Both the position numbers and the translations under genes were made by a program. Shown here piece by piece: positions 16,852 to 25,637 of a stretch of 47,830 nucleotides of DNA; position 1 is the first letter of the stretch; each line of letters starts with the position of its first letter. The notes under the pieces were generated by a model. That model ran no database searches, was not told the DNA's origin, and worked only from the letters and a program-made list of their open reading frames with translations. Source of the DNA: Bdellovibrionia bacterium (GTDB taxonomy: Bacteria; Bdellovibrionota; Bdellovibrionia; Bdellovibrionales; UBA1609); the NCBI GenBank assembly GCA_030432925.1, contig JAUILT010000011.1, positions 1 to 47,830 of the forward strand, written 5' to 3'.

Positions 16852-18843
16852 CTAGATGCCATCTCCATATTTTTTGAGTTTTCGTGTTGCTTTTTTATAA
16901 AAATCGTCAAATTCAAGGTCATTTTTACGTATAAGCCGCCATTTTTCTTTGGCAGCGTCCACGTTACCAAGGCTTTCTTCAAGAATAGCATCTTGATAAA
17001 TGGATTTCATTTCTCGACGAAGCTCTGACAAAGTGTCCTTTTTTAATTCTTTGGCTTTTGAGTGAGAAGGGTCTTCTTGAGATGCTTGGTCACAGGCCAG
17101 CCAGGCCTCTTTGAACTTATTATTATTTTTTAGAGCCTCACACTCTTCGAGAAGACCATTGATTTTAGTATCAAGTTTCTTTTTAACAGAGGCTAGCTCC
17201 CTATTGGCTGTGGACTTTTCGATAGATAGCCCTGGGTAGCCGGCACTGAGGAAGGACTTGTAGGTCTTGATGGCCTTGGCTAGCTCGTCTTTTTGTGCGA
17301 GTTTTTTTGCACGTGCAAGGTGGGATCGTCCTTTTTTTTGCTGGGCTCTTCGAGCCGCAGCTTGAGCGGCGGCATTTCTTTTATTCAGTTCACGTTGCTT
17401 AATTTCTTCAAGATATGCGACCACGTTGGGGTGTTGAGGATCTAGTTCAATGGCCTTTTGTAGGCAAATTTGAGCTTCGTCCATAGAGGTTTTGTCAGTC
17501 GTTTTTGATTGGCAGTACTCTACAGTGGTGAGGATAATCTGCTCAGTCTCTTGTTGCTTTTTTTCTCTTGCAATTCGATCTTCCTCTTGTCGTAAAAGCA
17601 TGGATCCGTGCTCGCAGAGACTTTTGATTTTTTTTGAATTTTCAAATGAGGGGATGATCTTATGAAGCTTCCTTAACTCTGACATACAAAGTTCGTACCT
17701 TTGATTGATATAATGCTGTTGGGCCAAATTAAAGATATCTTTGGTGGCTGTTTTTTGATCCTCTGTCAGAGAGTCAAATGTCTGGCTGCTAGAGGCAGAC
17801 TCTTTCTTTCCATCTTTTTTATTGGGATGGCCATCATCCATCAGTCCAATGATAAGAATGGGAATAAGAAGAGCTAATATAATTTTAACTTTGTGTTTTT
17901 TGAAGTCAAAGTTTTTAAAAAAGCTTTTATTAAAAATATTTTCGATTTTTTCTTCAAACACACCGTTTTGTGAAAAATCAGGCGGTGGCATTGGCATCAT
18001 TATGTTTGGAGAGGGCTGCTGATACTCTATTGCCTGCAAAGGAAGGGCGGCCAGTTGCTTTTTGGCCCTTTCAAATTTACTTTCAAAATCCACATCTCGA
18101 ACTTCAAAGTGTAGGGTAATATTTTGAATATTTATTTGATCTCCACTGAGGATCTTAATGGGTTTATGGGCGGGCAGTTCGCTGCCGTTCAGCTCAGTGC
18201 CATTGGCGCTGTTAAGGTCTAGAACAAAAAACTCCTGTCCAACTCTCTTGATTTCAAAATGTTTGCGACTTGCGAGATTATCGTTAATGTGAATTTCACA
18301 GCTGGGGTCACGCCCTGCAACCCAGAGGTTTCCTTCTAGCTCTAAAATAGAATCACTTCCTGACTCCGTACCCGTGATTTTTAAAAATGCCTTTAAAGAA
18401 GAGTTGATGAGTTGAGTTTGATTACTTGGGGCCGCTTGAATTTGTGAGGGGGCTCCACCAGTTGTTCTTGTGACCAAGCTGTTTGTTGATTTTTCATTTT
18501 TGTAAGAGTTCTCTTCATCAGAAGGCTCTTTGGTCATCGATTTTTCTTCAGATATTTCCTCGAAAATAAAAACATAATTGCTGACTGAAAACTCAGAAAA
18601 GTGCACAAGTTCTAAGGACGGTGTGGGCCCCCCTTCGTAGGTCATGTTTCCTAGGCGAGAGAGGCATTCTACTACCCAAACATCATTATCTTGAAACACT
18701 TTTAGGTGTTTTCTTGAAATTCCTTTTGAAGCTTCAAGAACGAGGTCACAGGCCTTATCTCGTCCAATGATATACTCTTTTCCATCTTCGAGGAGAAGCT
18801 CATGGTAGAGGGTTCCAAGATATTTCACCTTTAGTAGAGCCAT
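16852..18843 (-). CDS. Membrane protein with two FHA domains and a TPR-like periplasmic tail
   Basis: 663 residues. First FHA domain about 5-95 (IIGRDKACDLVL, GISRKHLKVF; the usual final N-G is absent). Second FHA about 160-250 with the full set G-R, S-R-K-H and S-A-N-G-T (residues 177-178, 192-195, 212-216). One hydrophobic segment at 320-335, then helical repeats from about 360 that look like TPRs (for example residues rich in A-x-x-x-Y/L and E-L-D-P-Q-H-P). The FHA pair should read phosphothreonine in the cytoplasm while the TPRs sit in the periplasm. Start ATG overlaps the previous stop by one base (TGATG). Ser/Thr kinase genes are not in the window. Confidence 0.88.
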   Translation of the reverse strand: MALLKVKYLGTLYHELLLEDGKEYIIGRDKACDLVLEASKGISRKHLKVFQDNDVWVVECLSRLGNMTYEGGPTPSLELVHFSEFSVSNYVFIFEEISEEKSMTKEPSDEENSYKNEKSTNSLVTRTTGGAPSQIQAAPSNQTQLINSSLKAFLKITGTESGSDSILELEGNLWVAGRDPSCEIHINDNLASRKHFEIKRVGQEFFVLDLNSANGTELNGSELPAHKPIKILSGDQINIQNITLHFEVRDVDFESKFERAKKQLAALPLQAIEYQQPSPNIMMPMPPPDFSQNGVFEEKIENIFNKSFFKNFDFKKHKVKIILALLIPILIIGLMDDGHPNKKDGKKESASSSQTFDSLTEDQKTATKDIFNLAQQHYINQRYELCMSELRKLHKIIPSFENSKKIKSLCEHGSMLLRQEEDRIAREKKQQETEQIILTTVEYCQSKTTDKTSMDEAQICLQKAIELDPQHPNVVAYLEEIKQRELNKRNAAAQAAARRAQQKKGRSHLARAKKLAQKDELAKAIKTYKSFLSAGYPGLSIEKSTANRELASVKKKLDTKINGLLEECEALKNNNKFKEAWLACDQASQEDPSHSKAKELKKDTLSELRREMKSIYQDAILEESLGNVDAAKEKWRLIRKNDLEFDDFYKKATRKLKKYGDGI

Positions 18844-19811
18844 CAGTAACGTTCTCCAATCTGTGCCTTGCAGGCATCATAATTGGCTTTAGCCTGTTGA
18901 TAGATCTTACTATTTTTATCTTTGACCATGACCATCACTGTTTTAAGGCTGCTCATACAAGCTTGAAATTGGTTGCGATCTCTGTAGTCCATGCCTAGAA
19001 TCATATGGTTTTGAACGACCTCATTAAATTTACGTGTACTGAGGTTGAGATAGCGTTCACAAAGAACATGCTCTGGAAACAGGCTTAAACAGGTTTGAAA
19101 GGAATCTCGAGCTCTACCGTACTGCCTCTTTTGAAAATCTCTGAACCCTTTTACATAGTTGGCTTGTGCATCTCGATACTGTACGGTATTTCTATTGCTG
19201 GCTCTCAGTTCATCTTCTTTAGCTTTTTTTATTTGTTTTGCAGCTTCAATTTCAGCCTCTATATCGCGATCAGAAGTGATTTCAATCTCATTTTTTTGAG
19301 AACCGGTTTCGGATAAAAATAACCAGGCAAAAAAGATTATCCCCAGAAAAATGAGTATTTTAAATGTTGGAGATATACGTTTGGAGTTGCCAGAGTGTTT
19401 ATTTTGTCTATTAGGATTGGCCAGCTCCTGTTCTGGTACAGCATATTGAGATGATTTGACCTGCAGCTCTGTATTGGGGCTAAGAATTTCTACTTGAAAT
19501 TGTAGTTTCGTTTGCCCTAATTGTATAACTGCTCCATTGTGAAGAAGAGCATGGTTGACCTCTTGACCGTCGACAATGGCAGGGTTTTTTTGACTTTGAC
19601 TTCGGATTTCATAACCATGAGGGCCGTATTCAATGATGGCATGAAGTCGGGAGCATTTGTTATCGTACTCAATAGAGATGTCATTGTCTGAAGATCGGCC
19701 AAGAGTGATTTTTGGAGAAGCCAATTTGAAGCGAGTTCCCTTTTTCTCACCATTGAAAAAAGTCAAAGAGTAATTGGCCGATGCAGGCAGGTTTGTTGCG
19801 AATTGATTCAC
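18843..19811 (-). CDS. FHA-domain membrane protein with TPR-like periplasmic tail
   Basis: 322 residues. FHA domain about 12-110 with G-R (38-39) and S-R-L-H (54-57); the last asparagine-glycine is replaced by VDG, so binding strength is uncertain. A linker leads to a hydrophobic segment at about 150-167 and then a helical region with TPR-like units (QARYNV-type spacing, for example AQANYVKGFRDFQKRQYGRA and SLFPEHVLCERYLNLSTRKF). Same layout as the larger gene after it, so the two probably arose by duplication. The GTG start overlaps the previous stop by four bases (GTGA). Confidence 0.85.
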   Translation of the reverse strand: MNQFATNLPASANYSLTFFNGEKKGTRFKLASPKITLGRSSDNDISIEYDNKCSRLHAIIEYGPHGYEIRSQSQKNPAIVDGQEVNHALLHNGAVIQLGQTKLQFQVEILSPNTELQVKSSQYAVPEQELANPNRQNKHSGNSKRISPTFKILIFLGIIFFAWLFLSETGSQKNEIEITSDRDIEAEIEAAKQIKKAKEDELRASNRNTVQYRDAQANYVKGFRDFQKRQYGRARDSFQTCLSLFPEHVLCERYLNLSTRKFNEVVQNHMILGMDYRDRNQFQACMSSLKTVMVMVKDKNSKIYQQAKANYDACKAQIGERY

Positions 19812-21460
19812 TCAAATCCCCCTTCCATTGGCAGCAGAACAATAAGAAAGTAGCTAATTCCTGAGCTTCCCAGGATTGCTTGGGCAGCAACTTGGAAGGA
19901 TTCTCCATTGAACTCAAGATCATTAGTGGCAATTTCATCCTGACGACTTTCAACTCGTTCTATAAGATCTAGAAGGCTTAGGTTCAAGGCTTGGTCAGGG
20001 ATGTCAGAGACAGACATATACAGATTTTCATTACTGTTGAGTCGAGATTTCTCTTCAAAAATGGGGTTCATGGCAGCAATTGTTCGATCAGTGGCTAAAA
20101 CTGTCATTGCTCCAAAGCCAATCATTTCTAAAAGGTTACTCATTTCATGAGTGCGATCTGCCTCAAAGTTAGTCATACTTTCAGATTCCTGACTATTACC
20201 AGAGCGTGAAAGTGCACTACTGATATTAGAGGCTAAGCTCTCTAATACTGGAAACTCATAGTCCACCTCAATATTGGAGGTTCCACTTTTTAGAGCTGTA
20301 TTCAGTTGATAGTTAATACTCTTCAGGGGGTATTCAATCATTTTATAGAGAAAGAAAAACAAAATGCTTCCAATGATTAACGAGATAAACAGAGTTTGAA
20401 TAAATAGACTTAGAGTTTTTCCATCATCAACAGACAAAGAGCCCATATCATATGCTACAACGGAGTAAGCAGTGATAGCTCGAGAGCCAGTTTCTGCATT
20501 GTAAAATTCCATGGGGGCAAGGGCCACTACAGTATCTGAGTCAACCTGAGAGACGGCCTCTTTACCGCGCTTTCTGGCATCATGAACAAAAGCAATGTCC
20601 GGATAAGTTCCTGCTTTGGCCGCCGGTGCGATAATGCTTCCATCTACATCAGAGATAATCAGGGCGTCTTTTACACCCGGACGCTTCAAAGCAATAGCCA
20701 CGGAGACCGCAGTGTTTAATCCTTGGCTCAGAGCCGGGGCATTGACTTCAGCTAGAGTTTTTGCAATGGTCAGTGCGTGCTCTTGGCTTTCACGCTCTAC
20801 GCTTGTTTTCAAAATCCGTATTAGAGGAATCGTGGAAAGTGATGTTACTAGAATGATGAAGCCGATCATAAAAATACCCAACACCCATTTGAACTCCAGG
20901 TGCTCTGGCAATCGGTAAACTCCGGGGAGAACAACATCCTCTACATAGTTTCTGATTATATCCAGAATCTGATGGCCAGCTGTTTCTGGAAGCTCTTCAG
21001 TTTCTTCATGGGGTATGGCCGATGCTTGTGTTTGATAGTCGTGGGCCGTGGCGCTACTGACTCCACCATAATTAGGTGGAGCATAAGGGTTATGTTGTTG
21101 CGATGATTGCTGTTGGCTTCTAAACTGAGCGTGGTAGACATTTTTTTGAGTCTGATAGATGGGGTGACTGGAGTCCGCCTCAATGACCTCCATAAGAACA
21201 TGGTGTAGGGCAATTTTATCTCCCATTTGTAGGGATTTGTTTCTGATCTGCACTCCGTTGACAAATGTTCCGTTGCTGGATCCCATGTCAGAAATGATGA
21301 TTTTTCCGGCGAGCACTTCAATTTTTGCATGATGTTTAGATACGCCCGGACTTGCTAATGGAAAAGTGCAATCGTTACCACGGCCAAGTATAATTTGTCC
21401 TTCATGAAGGGAAATGACTGACCCAGCTTGAGGTCCGGAGACAATTCTAATGGCCAACAC
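19808..21460 (-). CDS. FHA-domain protein with periplasmic sensor-like domain and PAS-like C-terminus
   Basis: 550 residues. FHA domain about 1-95 with a complete signature (ILGRGNDC, VSKHHAKI, SSNGTFVNG). A Gln/Pro/Tyr-rich linker to about 185, then transmembrane segments at about 191-211 and 350-372 enclosing roughly 135 periplasmic residues that resemble an extracellular sensor domain (DALIISDVDGSIIAPAAKAG). After a short HAMP-like stretch comes a C-terminal cytoplasmic part (about 425-545) with PAS-like features (MTVLATDRTIAAMNPIFEEK) but no kinase. It could turn an external signal into changed FHA contacts. Start appears to be GTG at 21460, 14 bases inside the DUF192 gene. Confidence 0.82.
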   Translation of the reverse strand: MLAIRIVSGPQAGSVISLHEGQIILGRGNDCTFPLASPGVSKHHAKIEVLAGKIIISDMGSSNGTFVNGVQIRNKSLQMGDKIALHHVLMEVIEADSSHPIYQTQKNVYHAQFRSQQQSSQQHNPYAPPNYGGVSSATAHDYQTQASAIPHEETEELPETAGHQILDIIRNYVEDVVLPGVYRLPEHLEFKWVLGIFMIGFIILVTSLSTIPLIRILKTSVERESQEHALTIAKTLAEVNAPALSQGLNTAVSVAIALKRPGVKDALIISDVDGSIIAPAAKAGTYPDIAFVHDARKRGKEAVSQVDSDTVVALAPMEFYNAETGSRAITAYSVVAYDMGSLSVDDGKTLSLFIQTLFISLIIGSILFFFLYKMIEYPLKSINYQLNTALKSGTSNIEVDYEFPVLESLASNISSALSRSGNSQESESMTNFEADRTHEMSNLLEMIGFGAMTVLATDRTIAAMNPIFEEKSRLNSNENLYMSVSDIPDQALNLSLLDLIERVESRQDEIATNDLEFNGESFQVAAQAILGSSGISYFLIVLLPMEGGFE

Positions 21461-21797
21461 TGAGAATGTCTCCTTTCTCTACTTTGTCGGGAGTTAACTG
21501 GCCCGCCGCCATTTCGAAAACTGAAAAAGACCTCCAGTGAGCAAATACTAAGCGCCAGGGAGGGACATGGGTCTTCACTGTTTGCACCACAAGGTTGCGA
21601 TCCACGAAAATCAAGTCCAAAGAAAATTTCATAAAAAATGTATGAACACTGAAGTAGCTGTTGGGAATCCAAAGCGCTTTGCCGTTTTCCAAAGACGTTC
21701 TTCCAAGCAAACCTTTGTTTCTTTTTTGAAACCCACTGGCCACTTCCACGGTTGAGGCAATGATTGTGTTTTTGGATGTGTTGATCAGTGCACCCAT
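21447..21797 (-). CDS. DUF192 family protein
   Basis: 116 residues from the ATG at 21795-21797, which overlaps the tadC stop by one base. It has the DUF192 pattern: GLLGRTSLENGKALWIPNSY, then FFMKFSLDLIFVDRNLVVQTV, a V-P-P-W stretch, and VFEMAAGQLTPDKVEKGDIL. The family forms a small beta-barrel-like fold; its biochemical role is not established. No signal peptide is seen here, unlike many relatives, so it may be cytoplasmic. It lies between tadC and the first FHA gene with overlaps on both sides. Confidence 0.87.
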   Translation of the reverse strand: MGALINTSKNTIIASTVEVASGFQKRNKGLLGRTSLENGKALWIPNSYFSVHTFFMKFSLDLIFVDRNLVVQTVKTHVPPWRLVFAHWRSFSVFEMAAGQLTPDKVEKGDILSVGH

Positions 21798-22705
21798 CAC
21801 TTGCCTCCATAAAAGAACTGCAACACCACGGGTGCAAACACCATGATAAAAACTGCAGGAAGAATAAACATCATCATCGGGATCAACATCTTTTGTGAAG
21901 CTTGAGCCCCTGCCTTTTCAGCTCGAACAAACCTCTCTAGGCGCATCTGTTCGGACTGATCCTTGAGCACCTGAGAAATACTGGCTCCGGTGGCGTCGGC
22001 ATCAATGACAACAGCCACAAAACTTGTGACTTCTGGAATATCAAGGCGCTTTGCCATAGTTCTTAGAGCATCAGCTCTTGAACTGCCAAGCTTGATATCT
22101 TTTAGAACAATCCTTAATTCATCAGCAAGTACACTGTTATCAGACTTTTCTACAATTCGTTGAATGGCGCCAATAAAGTCCAGACCAGCTTCTGTGGACA
22201 ACGCAAGAATATCAATGAAGAAAGGAAGGTCTACAACGACAGAGGTATAGCGATTGTTTTTTTTGGTTGTGCAGTAAATTCCTGGAAACAGAGCGCCACC
22301 AATAGAGATGAGTCCACAGAACCAATAGGGGTATCCTAACTGCAGAGCAAAGTTCATGATAACAGCTGCTGCTGGGAACATAATTCCCCAAAGGATTTGC
22401 AGGCCAATGTATTCATCGACATTGATTTCTTGGGATAGACCCGCCGTTAGAATTCGTTGATCTACTTTTTTTCTGTAGTTTTCTGCAGTGATTTTTTGTG
22501 CATGCTGGAGAGTGAAGTTGTGAACCAATGGGCGAGACAGGTTGATCAACGCATTTTCAGATTTTGCGGGCTCATCTCCGGAAGCCCAAGCAAGGGAGTT
22601 GGCATCTGTATTGTTGGTAAAGATGGTACCCATAAACAAGTACACTGAAAAGGCTGCGAGCCCAAGTCCACTTATCAATAAAAGAAAATCAAAGCTTAAC
22701 ATCAT
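21797..22705 (-). CDS. tadC: TadC-like type II secretion system F-domain protein
   Basis: 302 residues (including a double ATG at the start; the second, 22702, has the better spacing from AAAGGTGG). Hydrophobic segments at about 5-25, 105-145 (two) and near the C-terminus (LIPMMMFILPAVFIMVFAPVVLQFF). The F domain is recognisable: VVDLPFFIDILALSTEAGLDFIGAI, then ADELRIVLKDIKLGSSRADALRTMAKRLDIPEV and the S-Q-V-L-K-D-Q/R-E-R-F-V-R-A-E-K-A pattern. This matches TadC, the second inner-membrane platform protein of Tad (Flp pilus) machines. tadA and tadB are not adjacent: this gene is the first of its operon. GspF is a less likely alternative. Confidence 0.87.
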   Translation of the reverse strand: MMLSFDFLLLISGLGLAAFSVYLFMGTIFTNNTDANSLAWASGDEPAKSENALINLSRPLVHNFTLQHAQKITAENYRKKVDQRILTAGLSQEINVDEYIGLQILWGIMFPAAAVIMNFALQLGYPYWFCGLISIGGALFPGIYCTTKKNNRYTSVVVDLPFFIDILALSTEAGLDFIGAIQRIVEKSDNSVLADELRIVLKDIKLGSSRADALRTMAKRLDIPEVTSFVAVVIDADATGASISQVLKDQSEQMRLERFVRAEKAGAQASQKMLIPMMMFILPAVFIMVFAPVVLQFFYGGK

Positions 22706-22718
22706 CCACCTTTATGTG

Positions 22719-23336
22719 ATGAAATCACATATGTATGAAATCATCCTTGCCTCACAGTCACCGAGGCGCAGACATTTGCTGAGAGAAGCCGGCTATAAAT
22801 TCCAGGTTCATCCAGTTAAAGTATCGGAAAATATTGAGGAAAACCTGAATCCAATGGCTTATGCTCGAGCCCTTTCTGAGCGCAAGGCGTCATGCTTCTT
22901 GGATGTGGCTAAGTCACTGAAATTCAATGGAAAACTTATCATTACGGCAGACACAGTTGTGTCTATCGATCATCAGGTGTTGGGGAAGCCTCAAGATTTT
23001 GATCAGGCCTTTGAGTTTTTGCGCCTTTTGTCGGGACAAATGCATAGCGTAATTACCGCTGTGACAGCGGTTCCCGAAGGACTTTGGTCCAGTCACGTGA
23101 CCATGGCTGCTGAGACGGAGGTGGAGTTTCAAGTGCTTTCCGATGCGGATATCGAATCTTATATTGCCACCGGTGAGCCAATGGACAAAGCCGGCGCTTA
23201 TGCGATTCAGGGTGAGGGAAAAAAGTTTGTGAAAAATTTTAACGGATCATGGAGTAATGTCGTTGGGCTTCCTATGGAAAATCTGGAAGCTTTTTTTGTG
23301 GAGAACAATTGGAATGTCCATCGCCAACAATCTTAA
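22719..23336 (+). CDS. maf: Maf-like nucleoside triphosphate pyrophosphatase
   Basis: 205 residues from the ATG at 22719; a second ATG at 22731 fits the usual family start even better (MYEIILASQSPRRRHLLREAG). Motifs seen: SQSPRR, ITADTVVSIDHQVLGKP, and GAYAIQGEGKKFVKNFNGSWSNVVGLP. The family hydrolyses modified or dTTP/UTP-like nucleotides to the monophosphate, cleaning the pool. Its start is only 13 bases from that of tadC on the other strand, so the two promoters must reach into each other's gene or be leaderless. Ends 23 bases inside yggS. Confidence 0.92.
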   Translation: MKSHMYEIILASQSPRRRHLLREAGYKFQVHPVKVSENIEENLNPMAYARALSERKASCFLDVAKSLKFNGKLIITADTVVSIDHQVLGKPQDFDQAFEFLRLLSGQMHSVITAVTAVPEGLWSSHVTMAAETEVEFQVLSDADIESYIATGEPMDKAGAYAIQGEGKKFVKNFNGSWSNVVGLPMENLEAFFVENNWNVHRQQS

Positions 23337-24018
23337 AAGTATTCAAAACAGAATCCTATCTGCGTCTCAGGTCGTGGGGCGCCATCCTGCAGAAGTCAAT
23401 ATAGTTGCGGTTTCCAAGCGGCAAACAGAATTCACAATTCAACAGGCTTATGACTATGGATTGCGACATTTTGGAGAAAACTATGTGCAAGAGGCCATCA
23501 GTAAAAAGCAAAGTCTTTCGCTGCCAGAGGCTCAGTGGCATTTTATTGGGCATTTACAAAGCAATAAGGTCAAAGATGTGGTTGGTCAGTTTGAATATAT
23601 TCACAGTGTAGATCGGCTATCCCTTTTACAGAAAATAGACCGAGTGGCAACAGATCTGGGCTTACAACAAAAGGTTTTTTTGCAGGTGAACTTGGCCGAG
23701 GAGGAGGGCAAGTCAGGAATTAAGGAAAGTCTGTTAGATTCTCTTTTTTTTGAAGGGGTCCAGTTGGAAGGTATCAAAACCTGTGGTTTGATGATTATGC
23801 CACCGTTTGCAAAAGAGGCTGAAGCCAGCCGCCCATTTTTTGCCAAAGGGAAACAATTGATACAACTTCTCAATTCATGCCTCGACAAAAACGCCCTCTC
23901 AACATTTCATATTTCAGACCTTTCTATGGGGACCAGTCAGGATTTTGAGGTTGCCATACAGGAGGGAGCAACATGGATCCGGTTAGGTTCAATATTGTTG
24001 GGGGAGAGAGAAAAGTAA
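23314..24018 (+). CDS. yggS: YggS family PLP homeostasis protein
   Basis: 234 residues. VNIVAVSKRQ holds the pyridoxal-phosphate lysine; further marks are HFGENYVQEA, WHFIGHLQSNKVKDVV, the S-V-D-R stretch, CGLMIMPPF and LSMGTSQDFEVAIQEGATWIRLGSILLG. A single-domain TIM-barrel that binds PLP without known catalysis and balances PLP and amino acid levels. The ATG at 23314 is supported by GGAG upstream and overlaps maf by 23 bases; it overlaps proC by one base (TAATG), a common gene order. Confidence 0.93.
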   Translation: MSIANNLKSIQNRILSASQVVGRHPAEVNIVAVSKRQTEFTIQQAYDYGLRHFGENYVQEAISKKQSLSLPEAQWHFIGHLQSNKVKDVVGQFEYIHSVDRLSLLQKIDRVATDLGLQQKVFLQVNLAEEEGKSGIKESLLDSLFFEGVQLEGIKTCGLMIMPPFAKEAEASRPFFAKGKQLIQLLNSCLDKNALSTFHISDLSMGTSQDFEVAIQEGATWIRLGSILLGEREK

Positions 24019-24842
24019 TGAACCATTATCTTGCGCACAAAAAAATTGGCTTTGTTGGTTGTGGTAATATGGCTCAAACCATTGCCCGTGGGTGGGTGGA
24101 CTCCCAAATCCTGAGGCCGGATCAAATCTCAGCCACCAACCGTTCTCCCGGAAAGCTAAAAAAGTTTGCTGACGACACTGGTATCAATGCCTTCGATAGT
24201 ACAGAGCAGATGCTTGAAGACTGCGACGTCATTGTTCTGGCCATGAAGCCTCAAGATCTGCTGACGGCTTTAGAGGATTTTCAACACGCTTTTACAGACA
24301 ATCAGATTGTCATCAGTCTGGCTGCAGGCATTTCCCTTCATACCATCAAAAAGGCCATCAATGCTCCGGTTCGACTGGTAAGAATTATGCCTAACACTCC
24401 GGCCAGCATCAAAGAGGGGGTGATTGGTTACTGTATTGCCGACAATAACAACGAATTGAAAACCGCCATTGAGGATCTATTTTCGCCTCTGGGTCTTGTT
24501 ATTGAAGCAGATGAAGGTGAGGCTTTTGAAGCTCTGACAGTTTCAGCCGCCAGTGGAGTGGGTTTTGTTTTTGAACTGATGATCTACTGGAGAGAGTGGC
24601 TCGAGGAACATGGGTTCGATGAAGAAACAGCGACATTAATGACAGTGAAAACTTTTTTGGGAGCCTCCAAGTTGGCAGATCAATCAAGCAACCTGTCCCT
24701 GGAGGATTTATTGGCCCGGGTTACCTCAAAAAAGGGTGTTACCGCTGCCGGCCTGGCCTCTATGCGAGAATTAGAATTGGAGCGGGGCCTACGCTATAGC
24801 TTTGAAAAAGCAGTGCTCAGGGATCGGGAGCTATCTCAATGA
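24018..24842 (+). CDS. proC: Pyrroline-5-carboxylate reductase
   Basis: 274 residues. The NADP-binding start KIGFVGCGNMAQTIARGW, the strand VIVLAMKPQDL, and the conserved APVRLVRIMPNTPASIKEGV are diagnostic, as is the C-terminal TSKKGVTAAGLASMRELELERGL. It makes proline from pyrroline-5-carboxylate in the cytoplasm. The ATG overlaps the yggS stop by one base. About 200 bases separate it from divIVA. Confidence 0.94.
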   Translation: MNHYLAHKKIGFVGCGNMAQTIARGWVDSQILRPDQISATNRSPGKLKKFADDTGINAFDSTEQMLEDCDVIVLAMKPQDLLTALEDFQHAFTDNQIVISLAAGISLHTIKKAINAPVRLVRIMPNTPASIKEGVIGYCIADNNNELKTAIEDLFSPLGLVIEADEGEAFEALTVSAASGVGFVFELMIYWREWLEEHGFDEETATLMTVKTFLGASKLADQSSNLSLEDLLARVTSKKGVTAAGLASMRELELERGLRYSFEKAVLRDRELSQ

Positions 24843-24991
24843 GTGAGTTTCTAGATGATAAAGTTTGAACCATTTTTTTGTGGTGAGGTGTCTTTATCGA
24901 GAGCTTTGGGAGTGTGAAATCTCAAATTTTGCATAGCATTAGGACCTTTGAAAAGTTGAAGGTGAGCGAAGCATTGCGTAAATTATTGAAG

Positions 24992-25017
24992 AAGTGGTCT
25001 CAAGAATGTGACCACTT
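24992..25017 (+). terminator. Hairpin between proC and divIVA
   Basis: AAGTGGTC (24992-24999) pairs with GACCACTT (25010-25017), loop of 10, followed by TTTAGAGTCTTT. It could end the maf-yggS-proC transcript or attenuate divIVA, whose ATG is 25 bases further on. Confidence 0.45.
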
Positions 25018-25041
25018 TTAGAGTCTTTACAGGGGGAAACC

Positions 25042-25620
25042 ATGAAGATCGCGCCCATTGATATAGCACATAAAACTTTTGGCAGAAAAATCGGAGGATA
25101 TGACCCTGAAGAAGTGATGGATTTTCTGCGCGCAGTTTCAGATGAAATGGAGGCTCTGATTCGTGAGAGGAATGCTCTTAAAGAGGTTGTTCGAGAAAAA
25201 GAACTGGCCATTTCAGAGTATCGTGAGCGCGATGAGCTACTGAAAAGTACGATCACCACGGCGACTAAAATGTCTGATAAAATTCAATCTGATGCAGAGC
25301 GAGAGGCTAAGCTGATTCTTCACGATGCTGAACAAAAAGCTGAGTACATACAAAGAGACGCGCGTGATTCTTTGAAGCGCATTTATCACGATATTACTGA
25401 TCTTAAGCGTATTCGTATGCAGTTTGAAAATAATATGAAGGCATTGATTCAATCTCACTTGACAATGTTGGATCAGGGGCAAAAAGTCATGCCAAGTCCA
25501 GCCATAGAACCCGCTCTGAATTTGGAGATTAAGGAGGGGGGCTCTTCGGCAGATTTTGAAAAAGATTTAGAAAGTCGCGTGAACGAGGCCGTTAATAGAG
25601 CCAACAGCCAGAGTTTATAA
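25042..25620 (+). CDS. divIVA: DivIVA domain protein
   Basis: 192 residues. The N-terminus MKIAPIDIAHKTFGRKIGGYDPEEVMDFL is the DivIVA/GpsB lipid-binding module, with a glycine-tyrosine and the D-P-x-E-V motif. From about residue 30 to 140 it is one long coiled coil, followed by a disordered acidic tail. DivIVA proteins bind curved membrane at poles and division sites; in predatory bacteria they have been linked to cell shape. The start is preceded by AGGGGGAAACC. A hairpin lies just upstream. Confidence 0.9.
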   Translation: MKIAPIDIAHKTFGRKIGGYDPEEVMDFLRAVSDEMEALIRERNALKEVVREKELAISEYRERDELLKSTITTATKMSDKIQSDAEREAKLILHDAEQKAEYIQRDARDSLKRIYHDITDLKRIRMQFENNMKALIQSHLTMLDQGQKVMPSPAIEPALNLEIKEGGSSADFEKDLESRVNEAVNRANSQSL

Positions 25621-25637
25621 CTTCGTTAGAGATATGA

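Noticed and set aside
24915-25022. 35-codon frame (GTG start) between proC and divIVA
   Set aside because: GGGAG lies only one base before the GTG, too close, and the frame contains the hairpin at its end; not convincing as a gene.
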